Positions 16,707 to 25,471 of a DNA stretch of 64,000 nt are shown in pieces. The stretch is from JAWXUE01 sp044432865. GTDB taxonomy: Bacteria; Bacillota_I; Bacilli_A; Acholeplasmatales; Anaeroplasmataceae. A program made the translations under genes and the position numbers. The notes beneath the pieces are model-generated. The model made no database searches, was not told the DNA's origin, and worked only from the letters and a program-made list of their open reading frames with translations. Positions within the stretch are counted from its first letter, which is position 1, and each line of letters starts with the position of its first letter. Where the stretch lies: positions 1-64,000 of the forward strand of contig JAWXUF010000002.1 in assembly GCA_044432865.1 (NCBI GenBank), read 5' to 3'.

Positions 16707-17672
16707 TTAAAATGAATCAGCAATTGATACTAACATTTCAATATCTAATGTATTTGAAAATATTGTTACTTGAACATCACCTTGATAGAAAGTAATACTA
16801 TTATTTTTATAAGCAGCAATACCACTTGAAAGTAATACAAAATCATCATAAGTAACTGAAGGACTAAGCACAGCATCTTCTTCTACTTTCTGACATGTAA
16901 TAGTGTAATTATAATCTCCTGAATAATTATACATTACATAATCATCAGTTGATGAAGTAGAAACATCAGTATTGTCTGGTGTGTACGTAGGCACTACATC
17001 TTCAATTACTGTATTAAATACACCTTCACCCATCTCTAATCGTAATGATGTAGTCACAGCATTAGTATCAAAGTCAGATGTCTTAAGGGAATAATTATCT
17101 ACAAAGTCATTGTAAGTTGCTTTGATTTGAGTTTCTTGTGCTTCATTTAATACAACACAATATAAAGGTTTGTAATCATTTGTTAAAGTTACTTTTTGTG
17201 TTTTTAATGCTGCATTTGTTTTGCTATTAAACGCTGATGTAACAACAAAATTTGTGTCATCATGAATTACAGATGCTGTTTCATCATTTGTTATGTCTTT
17301 AACAAGAGATTGATACAAGTAAGCATGAGAACTGTTTAATGGCCAATCACTTGAAAATTTAAATTGTTTATTAAGCAATGGAGTTAATACAGTTACTCCA
17401 TCATCATTTTTTACTATCGCTTGTGTATTATTTGTTTGAAGATCTTTCATAATAACTTTATAATAATCTTCCGCTAAATAATAAACTTCAACTTCAAAGT
17501 TTATTACATCTTCTTGCTTTATTATCTCCAATGTAACATTAGAATAATAACTACTTAAATTTGTATTATATTCTACTAATCCTTCGATAAATGCCTCTTG
17601 AGTAACTACTTTACTACAACCACTTATTGTTAATACACCAATTAAACTTGCTACAGCTAATATTTTTTTCAC
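16707..17672 (-). CDS. LolA/GerS-like lipoprotein
   Basis: A 321-aa lipoprotein with signal peptide and lipobox ISGC (Cys19). The N-terminal 170 residues follow the pattern of LolA-fold lipoproteins of spore formers (GerS and relatives): a helix with LSSYYSNVTLEI, strands with FEVEVYYLAEDYYKVIMKD, then AIVKNDDGVTVLTPLLNKQF and SSDWPLNSSHAYLYQSLVKD. GerS-type proteins act in cortex processing during germination, which would fit the ger and cwlD genes of this genome, but the link is inference. The start is GTG at 17672 behind GGGGTGA. Monocistronic. Confidence 0.7.
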   Translation of the reverse strand: MKKILAVASLIGVLTISGCSKVVTQEAFIEGLVEYNTNLSSYYSNVTLEIIKQEDVINFEVEVYYLAEDYYKVIMKDLQTNNTQAIVKNDDGVTVLTPLLNKQFKFSSDWPLNSSHAYLYQSLVKDITNDETASVIHDDTNFVVTSAFNSKTNAALKTQKVTLTNDYKPLYCVVLNEAQETQIKATYNDFVDNYSLKTSDFDTNAVTTSLRLEMGEGVFNTVIEDVVPTYTPDNTDVSTSSTDDYVMYNYSGDYNYTITCQKVEEDAVLSPSVTYDDFVLLSSGIAAYKNNSITFYQGDVQVTIFSNTLDIEMLVSIADSF

Positions 17673-17775
17673 ATTTATTCACCCCGTCGTTTTCTTTTAA
17701 TACTATGTTAATTAATATTAAAATATGTATGTTATTTTAATTTTTGTTAAAAATAAATTGAAGGAGGTTTTATTC

Positions 17776-17973
17776 ATGATTTTCCAAAAGATAATTTTAG
17801 TATTCACTATTATCGGAGGTATTAACTGGGGTTTAATTGGTTTCTTTGATTTTAATCTTGTAGAATTTATTACAGCAAACAACTCTATGATCTCAAATGT
17901 TATATATTGTATTGTAGGTATATGTGCTATTATAAATATATGTATATTATTCTCTAGAAATAGAGATATGTAA
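17776..17973 (+). CDS. DUF378 small membrane protein
   Basis: 65 aa with two membrane helices. The motif GGINWGLIGFFDFNLVEF is the hallmark of DUF378 (YuzA-like) proteins, whose function is unknown. AAGGAGG lies 8 nt before the ATG at 17776; longer in-frame starts upstream lack such a site. It is divergent from the lipoprotein gene and has its own terminator. Confidence 0.85.
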   Translation: MIFQKIILVFTIIGGINWGLIGFFDFNLVEFITANNSMISNVIYCIVGICAIINICILFSRNRDM

Positions 17974-17976
17974 AAT

Positions 17977-18013
17977 AAAAAAGAATGGTTTGATAATTCA
18001 AACCATTCTTTTT
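17977..18013. terminator. Bidirectional terminator between DUF378 gene and response regulator
   Basis: A stem of about 16 bp centred on GAATGGTTTGA/TCAAACCATTC with loop TAAT and A/T runs on both sides, serving two convergent genes. Confidence 0.9.
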
Positions 18014-18014
18014 A

Positions 18015-18842
18015 TTATGTTCTTGATTGTTCTTTTTTATAAGCTTTATATTTATTATCAATGATTGAAACCGTAGGTTCAGCCCATTCATATTGTTGCA
18101 TATAATAACCATTATAATCATCTAAATAAGAGTTATCTCCTAATAATACATGGTAATAATCACAACTTACTTTTTTAGTATCAATTCTCTTTGAATTTCT
18201 ATTATCAATAAATATTGCTTCTAGATTATATTTTTCTAGTACTAATTTTAATTGTTTTACTGTTCTTCTCACGTAAGATGAAGTAGTTTCAGTATATTCT
18301 TTATCTTCCCATAAGTAAGATAAAATCATTTCTGATGTTAAAGTACCACCACGTTTATCAATTAATAAAGCAAATAATTCTTTTACTTTAGCATTTGTAA
18401 AACTAATAGCTTCCCCTTTATAAAATACATCAAAATTCCCAAATGTTCTAATGAATACTTCAGATTGAACTGATGGCTCATGGATTTTAAGTCTTGCTAC
18501 TTTTTGAATCATAGCAACAAGTTCTTCTTGTTGGAAAGGTTTTAAAATATATCCAATTGCTCCAATTTGATAACTTTCTAACGCATGATTATCAAATCCA
18601 GTTAAAAATACAATATCAACACTAGGTGCATGTTCTTTAATTTTTCTTGCTAATTCTAGGCCAGTCATTGTAGGCATTTCGATATCTAAAAATACTAAAT
18701 CAATTTTATTAGTCATAATATATAATAATGCGTCTACTGGATTAGAGAAAAACTTAGCACTTTTTACCTCTTTTACCTCTTTAAGATAATATTTAATATT
18801 ATCTAATGAATTTACTTCATCATCTACACAAACTATATTCAT
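18015..18842 (-). CDS. Response regulator with SARP-like winged helix
   Basis: 275 aa. The receiver domain (1-120) has acidic pair Asp7/Asp8, phospho-acceptor Asp53 in FLDIEMP and Lys101 in ILKPF. The C-terminal domain (about 128-220, RTFGNFDVFYKGEAISFTNA to RRTVKQLKLVLE) is a winged helix of the transcriptional-activator type seen in SARP/SAPR-like regulators, not the LytTR domain more usual beside this kinase class. Its ATG overlaps the kinase stop codon (TAATG), so the pair is coupled. Targets are unknown. Confidence 0.88.
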   Translation of the reverse strand: MNIVCVDDEVNSLDNIKYYLKEVKEVKSAKFFSNPVDALLYIMTNKIDLVFLDIEMPTMTGLELARKIKEHAPSVDIVFLTGFDNHALESYQIGAIGYILKPFQQEELVAMIQKVARLKIHEPSVQSEVFIRTFGNFDVFYKGEAISFTNAKVKELFALLIDKRGGTLTSEMILSYLWEDKEYTETTSSYVRRTVKQLKLVLEKYNLEAIFIDNRNSKRIDTKKVSCDYYHVLLGDNSYLDDYNGYYMQQYEWAEPTVSIIDNKYKAYKKEQSRT

Positions 18843-20491
18843 TACCTCACACCCTCTCTTGGAATTCTAACTCTTACTACAGTACCTTTGCCAACTACAC
18901 TAGCAAACTCAATATCTGCACCAATTAACATTTTTAATCTTCTACTTATATTACTTAAACCAGTACCTTTAATATTTACTTTCGTATCAAACCCTGGTCC
19001 ATTATCACTTACTTCTATTATAATATGTTTTGCTGTAATAAAAGATTTTATTATTACAAATCCTATACCCTCTGAATTTTTAGAAACACCATGTTTTACA
19101 GCATTTTCTACAATCGGTTGAATACATAATGGTGGAACTTGAAAATTAATATATTTTAATTCATATACTATTTCCATCTTTGGAAATCTTATTGTTTCTA
19201 GATACACATAATTTCTAATATGCTCCATCTCAGAAGCAAAATCTACTAACTCTGATGATTCAATACACTTCATATTTTGTCTTAGATATCTTGAAAATCT
19301 AATAACAGCCATGTCAGCTTGTTGGGGATTTACTTTACATAAAAGACTAATAGAATTTAATGCATTATATAAGAAATGTGGTTTAATTTGACTTAAAAGT
19401 ATCGAAGATGATAATCTAGCATTCTCTTCAGATAAATAAGTACGATAATCTTCTTTTTTAATGTATTCTTTAACTACTCTACTAATAGAATATATATACA
19501 CTACTAATAAACAAATTGATATATACATACCACTAGGACCTGTTATACCCATAACAACAAGGCTAAGTACTTCGAATATAAAACCAACACAACATATAAA
19601 TAATGAATTTATAAATATAGAAGCAAATTTATTCTTTGTATCTTTTGTAGCTCTTCTCGTTAATATCATTATACCAATAAAATATAAAATTGTTAATAGA
19701 ATTATTACAAAATTCATAATTAAAATCACTTCTACTCCAATTTCACCTAAAATATACGTTATAACTCCTAATAATGTAAATAATATAGTTGTTACAATTG
19801 CTAAAATTTTACTGAATTTTGATTTATCGAATGTTAAAGATGTTAATGCAGCACTAATTGGGAATAAGAAGACACAATAATTTCTAAAATATGACAATAC
19901 GTCATTATTAAATAAGTAAAGAATGAAATCAACTTGTACTAAACACCATAAACTTACTGATAAGAAAAATATAGAAAACCCAACAACTAACCAACTTCTT
20001 TGTTTTAAAACAAATCCATAAGCTGTTAATAGAACAATTACAATAGCAACGAATACCATCATTAAATTCACTACAAGTAGCAATATATCTTTAACAAGAA
20101 AATGATTTAATATTGCCGCTTCCTCACCAATGAAAACTTGAGTTACTTGTGTTAATAAACCTGCAGTACTATCAAATGTAATTACTACTTCAATATTTTC
20201 CCCTGTTATTTCAACACAATATATACTGTTTACAGAATGATCACTATCAAAACTTTCAACTAGTACATCATCAAAATAAACTTTAACTCCATTTGCATTT
20301 GTGAAAAAATACATTTTTTCATTTTCATCAGCAAAGTCAACAACAAATGTAATTTCACTTCTTGATGATGATTTAGCAACATTATAAACTGTTGCTTCAG
20401 TTGTTAAATAAAGATTTGTAAAAGTCATTATACATATAAAAAGAACTATAAATACTGCGCTAAAAATTTTTATTAATATATTCTTTAACAT
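18842..20491 (-). CDS. LytS-type sensor histidine kinase with extracellular sensor and 7TM-like region
   Basis: 549 aa. One N-terminal helix, an extracellular beta-rich domain (about 30-125), then roughly seven membrane helices (about 135-340), like 7TMR-DISM sensors. The cytosolic kinase has the His_kinase box SQIKPHFLYNALNSI with His372 and an ATPase domain with VENAVKHG, DNGPGF and GTGLSNISRRL. It phosphorylates the co-encoded regulator. A good ribosome binding site (AAAGGGTGA) precedes the ATG. The ligand is unknown; this fold often senses carbohydrates or surface cues, which is only general knowledge. Confidence 0.9.
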   Translation of the reverse strand: MLKNILIKIFSAVFIVLFICIMTFTNLYLTTEATVYNVAKSSSRSEITFVVDFADENEKMYFFTNANGVKVYFDDVLVESFDSDHSVNSIYCVEITGENIEVVITFDSTAGLLTQVTQVFIGEEAAILNHFLVKDILLLVVNLMMVFVAIVIVLLTAYGFVLKQRSWLVVGFSIFFLSVSLWCLVQVDFILYLFNNDVLSYFRNYCVFLFPISAALTSLTFDKSKFSKILAIVTTILFTLLGVITYILGEIGVEVILIMNFVIILLTILYFIGIMILTRRATKDTKNKFASIFINSLFICCVGFIFEVLSLVVMGITGPSGMYISICLLVVYIYSISRVVKEYIKKEDYRTYLSEENARLSSSILLSQIKPHFLYNALNSISLLCKVNPQQADMAVIRFSRYLRQNMKCIESSELVDFASEMEHIRNYVYLETIRFPKMEIVYELKYINFQVPPLCIQPIVENAVKHGVSKNSEGIGFVIIKSFITAKHIIIEVSDNGPGFDTKVNIKGTGLSNISRRLKMLIGADIEFASVVGKGTVVRVRIPREGVR

Positions 20492-20560
20492 TTAACTTTT
20501 CACCCTTTACTATTTCGCTTATTACTATTGTTTATTTTATTACAAAATGCCTTAAAAAGC

Positions 20561-20606
20561 AAGAAAATTGTCATAAAAACAAAGTTATTTTGTTTTCATG
20601 ACAATT
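20561..20606 (-). terminator. Terminator of the ligA-to-acpS gene cluster
   Basis: A long hairpin with AATTGTCAT/ATGACAATT and AAAACAAA/TTTGTTTT arms (loop 20584-20588) overlapping the acpS stop codon, with a short T tract on the minus strand. Confidence 0.75.
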
Positions 20607-20923
20607 GCTACTGAATAATTTTTTTCATGTGAAATAGATATTTCTAAATTTGTTTTAATTTCATTCTTCATAATGATATATGGAGAACCATTTTCATGAT
20701 TCAATATACTTATATCATTGTAATTAAAATCTAGTTTTCCTTCTTTGAATACCTTGAATATTGCCTCTTTTGCTGCAAATCTCGAAGCCAAATATTGTAT
20801 TTTTCTATCTTCACTGTTAAAACTATTAAATTTTTCTTGTTCTTTATCAGATAAAATTCTTTTTATAAATTGTTCATCTTTATTAGTCATACGACTATTT
20901 TCAACAATATCTATTCCAATCAT
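20585..20923 (-). CDS. acpS: Holo-[acyl-carrier-protein] synthase
   Basis: 112 aa, normal for AcpS. It transfers 4'-phosphopantetheine from CoA to apo-ACP. The two metal-binding signatures are present: GIDIVE at 3-8 and SRFAAKEAIFKV, plus the late ISISHEKNYSVAIV block. Its start overlaps the whiA stop by 4 nt (ATGA). It is the last gene of the cluster and ends in a long hairpin. Confidence 0.95.
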   Translation of the reverse strand: MIGIDIVENSRMTNKDEQFIKRILSDKEQEKFNSFNSEDRKIQYLASRFAAKEAIFKVFKEGKLDFNYNDISILNHENGSPYIIMKNEIKTNLEISISHEKNYSVAIVMKTK

Positions 20924-21837
20924 TTTTCTCTACCTTTTTGATGTTCTAATGCTATTTCTTTAATTTTAGAAAATCTATGAGATAATCCTGGTTTCGAAAT
21001 AACTATTTCATATTTATCCTTGATTATTTCAACTAATTCTATTAAAGTTGCATCTTCATTTTCTTTTCGTACCTTCATTACTAATAGTAATTTAGGATCT
21101 AACTTTTCTAATGGATAATTAAATTCTAGATATTCAATATATTTTAATTGTTCTAATCCGGCTTTAATTGCTTTTTGTTCATTAGCAACATCACAGTTTA
21201 TCCTTCTATTTATACTATTTGTAAAATTTCTATTAATTATTATTTCATCATAATCAAACGCTGACTTACTAGCATCCATTATTCTAATTAAATCTACTAT
21301 TTTTTCAGACTCTTTTATATATACTATCAATCTTTCACGTCTTTTTGCTATTTTGCAATTTAAATCATAGTCATTTATCATCTTTTGAAGATAAATAGCT
21401 GATGCCATATTTGCACATAGAAATTCAAGGTGGTATGACGAAGTATGGGGGTCATTAACTGACCCCCTAACAACAAAATTACCTGCTATACAATGACCTA
21501 GTAATTTTTTATCATTGTTTATAATATCTTTATAATTAGAATGAATATTAGTTAAGTCGTAATGATTTGAAATTATATAATTATTATCTTTAACTATATA
21601 ATGTAGATTAGTTGAAATATTTGAACTTTCATTTTCAATAGTATATTCAACATCACCAAATATTTTTTTTAGTACAAATACAAAGTATTCACCAACTTCA
21701 TTTATTGATGTTGAAAATCTAATTAATCCATCTTCAAATTTAGTAGTCAATAACATACCAAAAAGAAATGCTTCGCATTCCTTCTTGTTTTTTTTATTAT
21801 TGATTATTTCTGTTTTTACACTTAACGCAAAACTCAT
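20920..21837 (-). CDS. whiA: WhiA sporulation/cell-division regulator
   Basis: 305 aa. The N-terminal part is the degenerate LAGLIDADG-like domain (MSFALSVKTEI start, then CEAFLFGMLL; ...GSVNDPHTSSYHLEF) and the C-terminal part carries the helix-turn-helix (LDPKLLLVMKVRKENEDATL to GLSHRFSKIKEIA). WhiA is universal in Gram-positives, usually near hprK as here. No obvious ribosome binding site precedes the ATG, which lies just past the stop of the preceding gene, suggesting coupling. Confidence 0.93.
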   Translation of the reverse strand: MSFALSVKTEIINNKKNKKECEAFLFGMLLTTKFEDGLIRFSTSINEVGEYFVFVLKKIFGDVEYTIENESSNISTNLHYIVKDNNYIISNHYDLTNIHSNYKDIINNDKKLLGHCIAGNFVVRGSVNDPHTSSYHLEFLCANMASAIYLQKMINDYDLNCKIAKRRERLIVYIKESEKIVDLIRIMDASKSAFDYDEIIINRNFTNSINRRINCDVANEQKAIKAGLEQLKYIEYLEFNYPLEKLDPKLLLVMKVRKENEDATLIELVEIIKDKYEIVISKPGLSHRFSKIKEIALEHQKGREK

Positions 21838-21839
21838 GA

Positions 21840-23267
21840 TTATACTAAATAAGTTGCATCAGCAAAACTGTTTAATACTTCATCAGCTACAACACCAGTT
21901 GTATCACTATTAGCAAATTTACAGTATGCAGTTTTATATCCATTTCTTGTAGAGAAATTTAAAATTTTTCTATCACTTGAGAACACCATAACACTGAATG
22001 GATTATATTGTCTTCCTAATTTACCAATATCATTTGAATTAATAAAACGACTTACGTATTTATTTAATCCGAAATGGTGGATTTTAATAGCAATTAAATC
22101 TGCTGGTAATTTAGAAATAATAATGATTTCATTATTTTCTTTAGCAATTTGTTGGAATGTATATTCAACACCTCTATACATTTCAGTTAATAACTCATGA
22201 TTTTCTTTTGTAAATTGTACATATCTTTTTAATCTTTCACCATCTAAAGCGATTTGTGGATCATCATATACAGATAAACCATGTGCTTTACTTAAAGTTT
22301 CACCATAAGCAGCATTTACTAATTTATCAGCTTTGATAATTGTTTGATCTAAATCGAATACATAACATTGTAATGATCTTTCTCTAATTTCGTTGCAAGC
22401 ATGGAAATAAGATTGTTGATCAGATTTAAGATGTTTTACAACTAAGTAAACAACACCAGTAATAGCAATTACAATTGGTACTAATAAGTTAAGATTAAAT
22501 CCTAAACCAAATGCATAAGCTTCTGGATTTCTGAATAATTCAACTAAAACTAAGTTACCAATACCGTACCATACTAAATAAACACCAAAGAATGCGCCAA
22601 CTTGTAATCTAGTTTTCATTCTTCTTAACATTAAAATAATAATTAATCCTAATCCTAACCAACATGCTTCATATAAGAAGAATGCATGGAAAGTAGCTCC
22701 ATCAACAGTTAATTTGTTGATAATGAACTGTGGTAAGAAACTCATTGTACTTGGATCAACAGCAACACCAAATAACTGTCCGTTAAAGAAGTTACCGATT
22801 AATGCTGAAATTTGAATAATAATCATTGCTGGAGCAATAATATCTAACATTTTGAATGCATTGATTTTATGTTTGTTTGCAAATAACGCAATTAATAATG
22901 CAGCTACAGCTAAACCAGCAAAAATATTTAATCCACCATCTTGAATATCTAAAGCTGCAGTAAATTTATCTACAAACCCTAAAAATTCTCCAGTTACTAA
23001 ATTCCAATTAAAGATTAAGTAGATAATTCTTGCAGCAACTACTGTTACAGGAATTAATACTAATAATCCATTTTTAATGTGTGCTTTAGCCACACCTAAT
23101 CTTTTCGCTTCTCTTAATGCAACAATTACCGCTAAAACTACACCGATAATTAAACACACTGAGTACATCATTAATAAGTTGATAGGTTCTTCAGTTGCAA
23201 TTGTAAAAAATTCCTTAAAATTATCTCCAAAAAACCATGAACCAAGAATTATATTTAATAAATTCAT
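21840..23267 (-). CDS. Lgt-like membrane protein fused to a HAD-like domain (probable pseudoenzyme)
   Basis: 475 aa. Residues 1-285 have the Lgt fold and seven-helix layout, and blocks such as GNFFN and FHAFFLYEACW align with the real Lgt encoded at 24401-25459. The key signature is broken: the Arg of GRWGNFFNQE is Leu156, the Glu is Gln164, and the Arg before the IEPFR motif is Asn238. Residues 300-475 form a HAD-like domain with DLDQT (305-309) and IIISK, while the usual acidic motif IV is unclear. It sits 1 nt from hprK and 2 nt from whiA. Lipidation activity is unlikely; a lipid-binding or regulatory role is inference. Confidence 0.75.
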   Translation of the reverse strand: MNLLNIILGSWFFGDNFKEFFTIATEEPINLLMMYSVCLIIGVVLAVIVALREAKRLGVAKAHIKNGLLVLIPVTVVAARIIYLIFNWNLVTGEFLGFVDKFTAALDIQDGGLNIFAGLAVAALLIALFANKHKINAFKMLDIIAPAMIIIQISALIGNFFNGQLFGVAVDPSTMSFLPQFIINKLTVDGATFHAFFLYEACWLGLGLIIILMLRRMKTRLQVGAFFGVYLVWYGIGNLVLVELFRNPEAYAFGLGFNLNLLVPIVIAITGVVYLVVKHLKSDQQSYFHACNEIRERSLQCYVFDLDQTIIKADKLVNAAYGETLSKAHGLSVYDDPQIALDGERLKRYVQFTKENHELLTEMYRGVEYTFQQIAKENNEIIIISKLPADLIAIKIHHFGLNKYVSRFINSNDIGKLGRQYNPFSVMVFSSDRKILNFSTRNGYKTAYCKFANSDTTGVVADEVLNSFADATYLV

Positions 23268-23268
23268 T

Positions 23269-24189
23269 TTACTTTCCTCCTCTTGCTAAAGAATTAATCT
23301 TATTGATAAATTCATCAGCTCCATTATATCCCATATATTTTAGTTTTTCGTTTGCTGCAGCTGATTCAACTAACAACGCAACGTTTCTACCAGGAAGTAC
23401 AGGAATTACTACCTTTGTTACTTCTGTATTGAAAAATTTAGATTTTAAAGTATCGATACCTAATCTATCATACACTTTATTTCCATCCCATTTTTCAAGT
23501 TCAACTACTAATCTTATTCTTTTTTTATCACGGAATGATTGCGCACCAAACATTTGGATATAGTTCACTATACCAATTCCGCGTATTTCCATAAATCCTT
23601 GTTGGACTTTAGGAGATGAACCGATTAATACTCCAACTTCTTTTTCAAACATTTCAATTCTATCATCTGCTACAAGCTGATGACCACGTTTGATAAGTTC
23701 TAAAGCTGTTTCACTTTTACCAATTCCACTCTTACCAATAATTAGAGTACCCATTCCATTAATGTCTACTAATACACCATGAACACTTTTCTTTATAGTT
23801 AATATTTCTTGTAAATAACTATAAACTTTTGAACTTAATGCTGTAGTAGTTAATTCGCTTCTAAATACAGGTATATTGTATTTATCACCTAATTCGATAA
23901 CAAAATTTGGCACATCAACATTTCTAGAAAATAAAAATGCTGGTGGATTTTTTTTAAATAACATCTCAAAACGCTCTAGAGCAGTTTTTTTATCAAGTGT
24001 ATTTAAAAAACTACATTCTTTTGAACCAAGTAATATTAATTTTGTTTGTTCAAAGAAATCCCAAAATCCTGCTAACTCCATTCCTGGACGGTTAATCATA
24101 TCATCTTCGATGCAATTAGTTAACCCTTTTTCTCCGGCAACAATGGAAAATCCCATTGCATCTTTAACTTCTTTTAATGTTAGTCCCAT
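23269..24189 (-). CDS. hprK: HPr kinase/phosphorylase
   Basis: 306 aa. It phosphorylates HPr on Ser in carbon catabolite control. The P-loop GKSGIGKSE is at 152-160, His137 lies in SVHG, and the C-terminal signature EIRGIGIVN follows. I chose ATG 24189 (MGLTLKEV) with AAAGGAG 6 nt upstream; the frame extends 32 codons further but without a site. It lies in the lgt-hprK-whiA neighbourhood common in Bacilli. Its presence implies a PTS in the organism. Confidence 0.95.
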   Translation of the reverse strand: MGLTLKEVKDAMGFSIVAGEKGLTNCIEDDMINRPGMELAGFWDFFEQTKLILLGSKECSFLNTLDKKTALERFEMLFKKNPPAFLFSRNVDVPNFVIELGDKYNIPVFRSELTTTALSSKVYSYLQEILTIKKSVHGVLVDINGMGTLIIGKSGIGKSETALELIKRGHQLVADDRIEMFEKEVGVLIGSSPKVQQGFMEIRGIGIVNYIQMFGAQSFRDKKRIRLVVELEKWDGNKVYDRLGIDTLKSKFFNTEVTKVVIPVLPGRNVALLVESAAANEKLKYMGYNGADEFINKINSLARGGK

Positions 24190-24400
24190 ATATGCTCCTT
24201 TTGCTTTAATAGCTTCATGATAAATATAGAGTAATAGTAAAAACCGGATGACGAAGTTAATAACTTCTCTTTCATATTTTAACATTTTATTTGATTAATG
24301 TTAAGTGTATAAACCATTTTTTTACATAAAAGTTAATTTTAAGTCTAAAATACACTTTTTTTGCACTTTATTTCAACGCAGTTTTTTCTCTATTTAATGT

Positions 24401-25459
24401 TTATTCGATTTTTCCATCTGTTTCTTGATTTTCATCTTCTTGTTCTGTTGTTTCTGTATCATCTTCAGTTTTTCTCATATTTTTTAGGTATACTGAGTTG
24501 TCAGTTTCTTCATCTAATTCCAAAAATTTTCTAATTTTCATACGAATCATTTGTGTAAAAGGAACACTTTCTTTTGTTTCTTCAGTTTTAGTTACTACTG
24601 TACCATCTTCAGTGACAACAGTATTTTCTTCAATTTGTCCAACATATGTTTTTTGAGGGAAACAAATATGTTTTACAATTAAATAAATAATACCACCAAT
24701 AGCAAACAATGCAGGTATTAATATATTAACTCTAATATCCCCCCACATTAACGCATCAGTTCTAAAAGGTTCGATTAATGTAGCTCTACCAATTCCATAC
24801 CATATTAAATAAAAACCAATAAAATCTCCAATTTGAATTTGTTTGAATTTTCTTCTAGCAACCATTATGATTGCAACACCAACTAAATTCCATAACGATT
24901 CATATAAAAACGTAGGATGATAGTATTGTCCACCTATTTGCATTTTATCCATTATAAAATCCGGTAATATTTTATACATAAAATCAACATTTTTAATTAC
25001 TCCACCGTGTGCTTCTTGATTGAAGAAATTACCCCATCTACCACACGCCTGAGCAATTAACATACCTGGAGCTAATAAATCCATTACATTTAAAATATTA
25101 ATTTTTTTGAGTTTACACCAAACTATTACAAATATTACAGCAGCAATAATACCACCTGTTATAGCTAGTCCACCTTCTGTTATAGCAAACGCATTTCCTA
25201 ATGTACCAAATATATCACCTTTAACATAATATTTATCCCATTCAAATATTACATAATATAATCTAGCACCAACTATACCAATAGGTAATCCAAATAAAAT
25301 ACCGTCAAGTATTTTATTTGTATCTAATGCTAATTTTCTTGCTTCTTTAATCGAAACATATCCAGCAATCAAAGCACCCATTAAAATACAAAAAGCATAC
25401 ATTGTAATAGTAACAGACCCAATTCTTAAAAATTCATCAAATGATCCAAAAAACTCCAT
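24401..25459 (-). CDS. lgt: Prolipoprotein diacylglyceryl transferase
   Basis: 352 aa membrane enzyme that moves diacylglycerol from phosphatidylglycerol to the lipobox Cys. The Lgt signature GRWGNFFNQEAHG is intact (about 140-152), as are ITEGGLAITGG (93-103), HPTFLYESLWN and GIGRATLIEPFRTD. The C-terminus has an unusual acidic, Glu/Thr/Asp-rich tail of about 70 residues beyond the last helix. It follows uvrA by 12 nt and precedes hprK by about 210 nt. The lipoproteins in this window (gerAC, GerS-like) are likely substrates. Confidence 0.95.
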   Translation of the reverse strand: MEFFGSFDEFLRIGSVTITMYAFCILMGALIAGYVSIKEARKLALDTNKILDGILFGLPIGIVGARLYYVIFEWDKYYVKGDIFGTLGNAFAITEGGLAITGGIIAAVIFVIVWCKLKKINILNVMDLLAPGMLIAQACGRWGNFFNQEAHGGVIKNVDFMYKILPDFIMDKMQIGGQYYHPTFLYESLWNLVGVAIIMVARRKFKQIQIGDFIGFYLIWYGIGRATLIEPFRTDALMWGDIRVNILIPALFAIGGIIYLIVKHICFPQKTYVGQIEENTVVTEDGTVVTKTEETKESVPFTQMIRMKIRKFLELDEETDNSVYLKNMRKTEDDTETTEQEDENQETDGKIE

Positions 25460-25471
25460 GTTTTCAACTCC

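Noticed and set aside
19461..19880. Open frame of 139 codons on the plus strand
   Set aside because: Antisense to the sensor kinase, low-complexity composition, no ribosome binding site.
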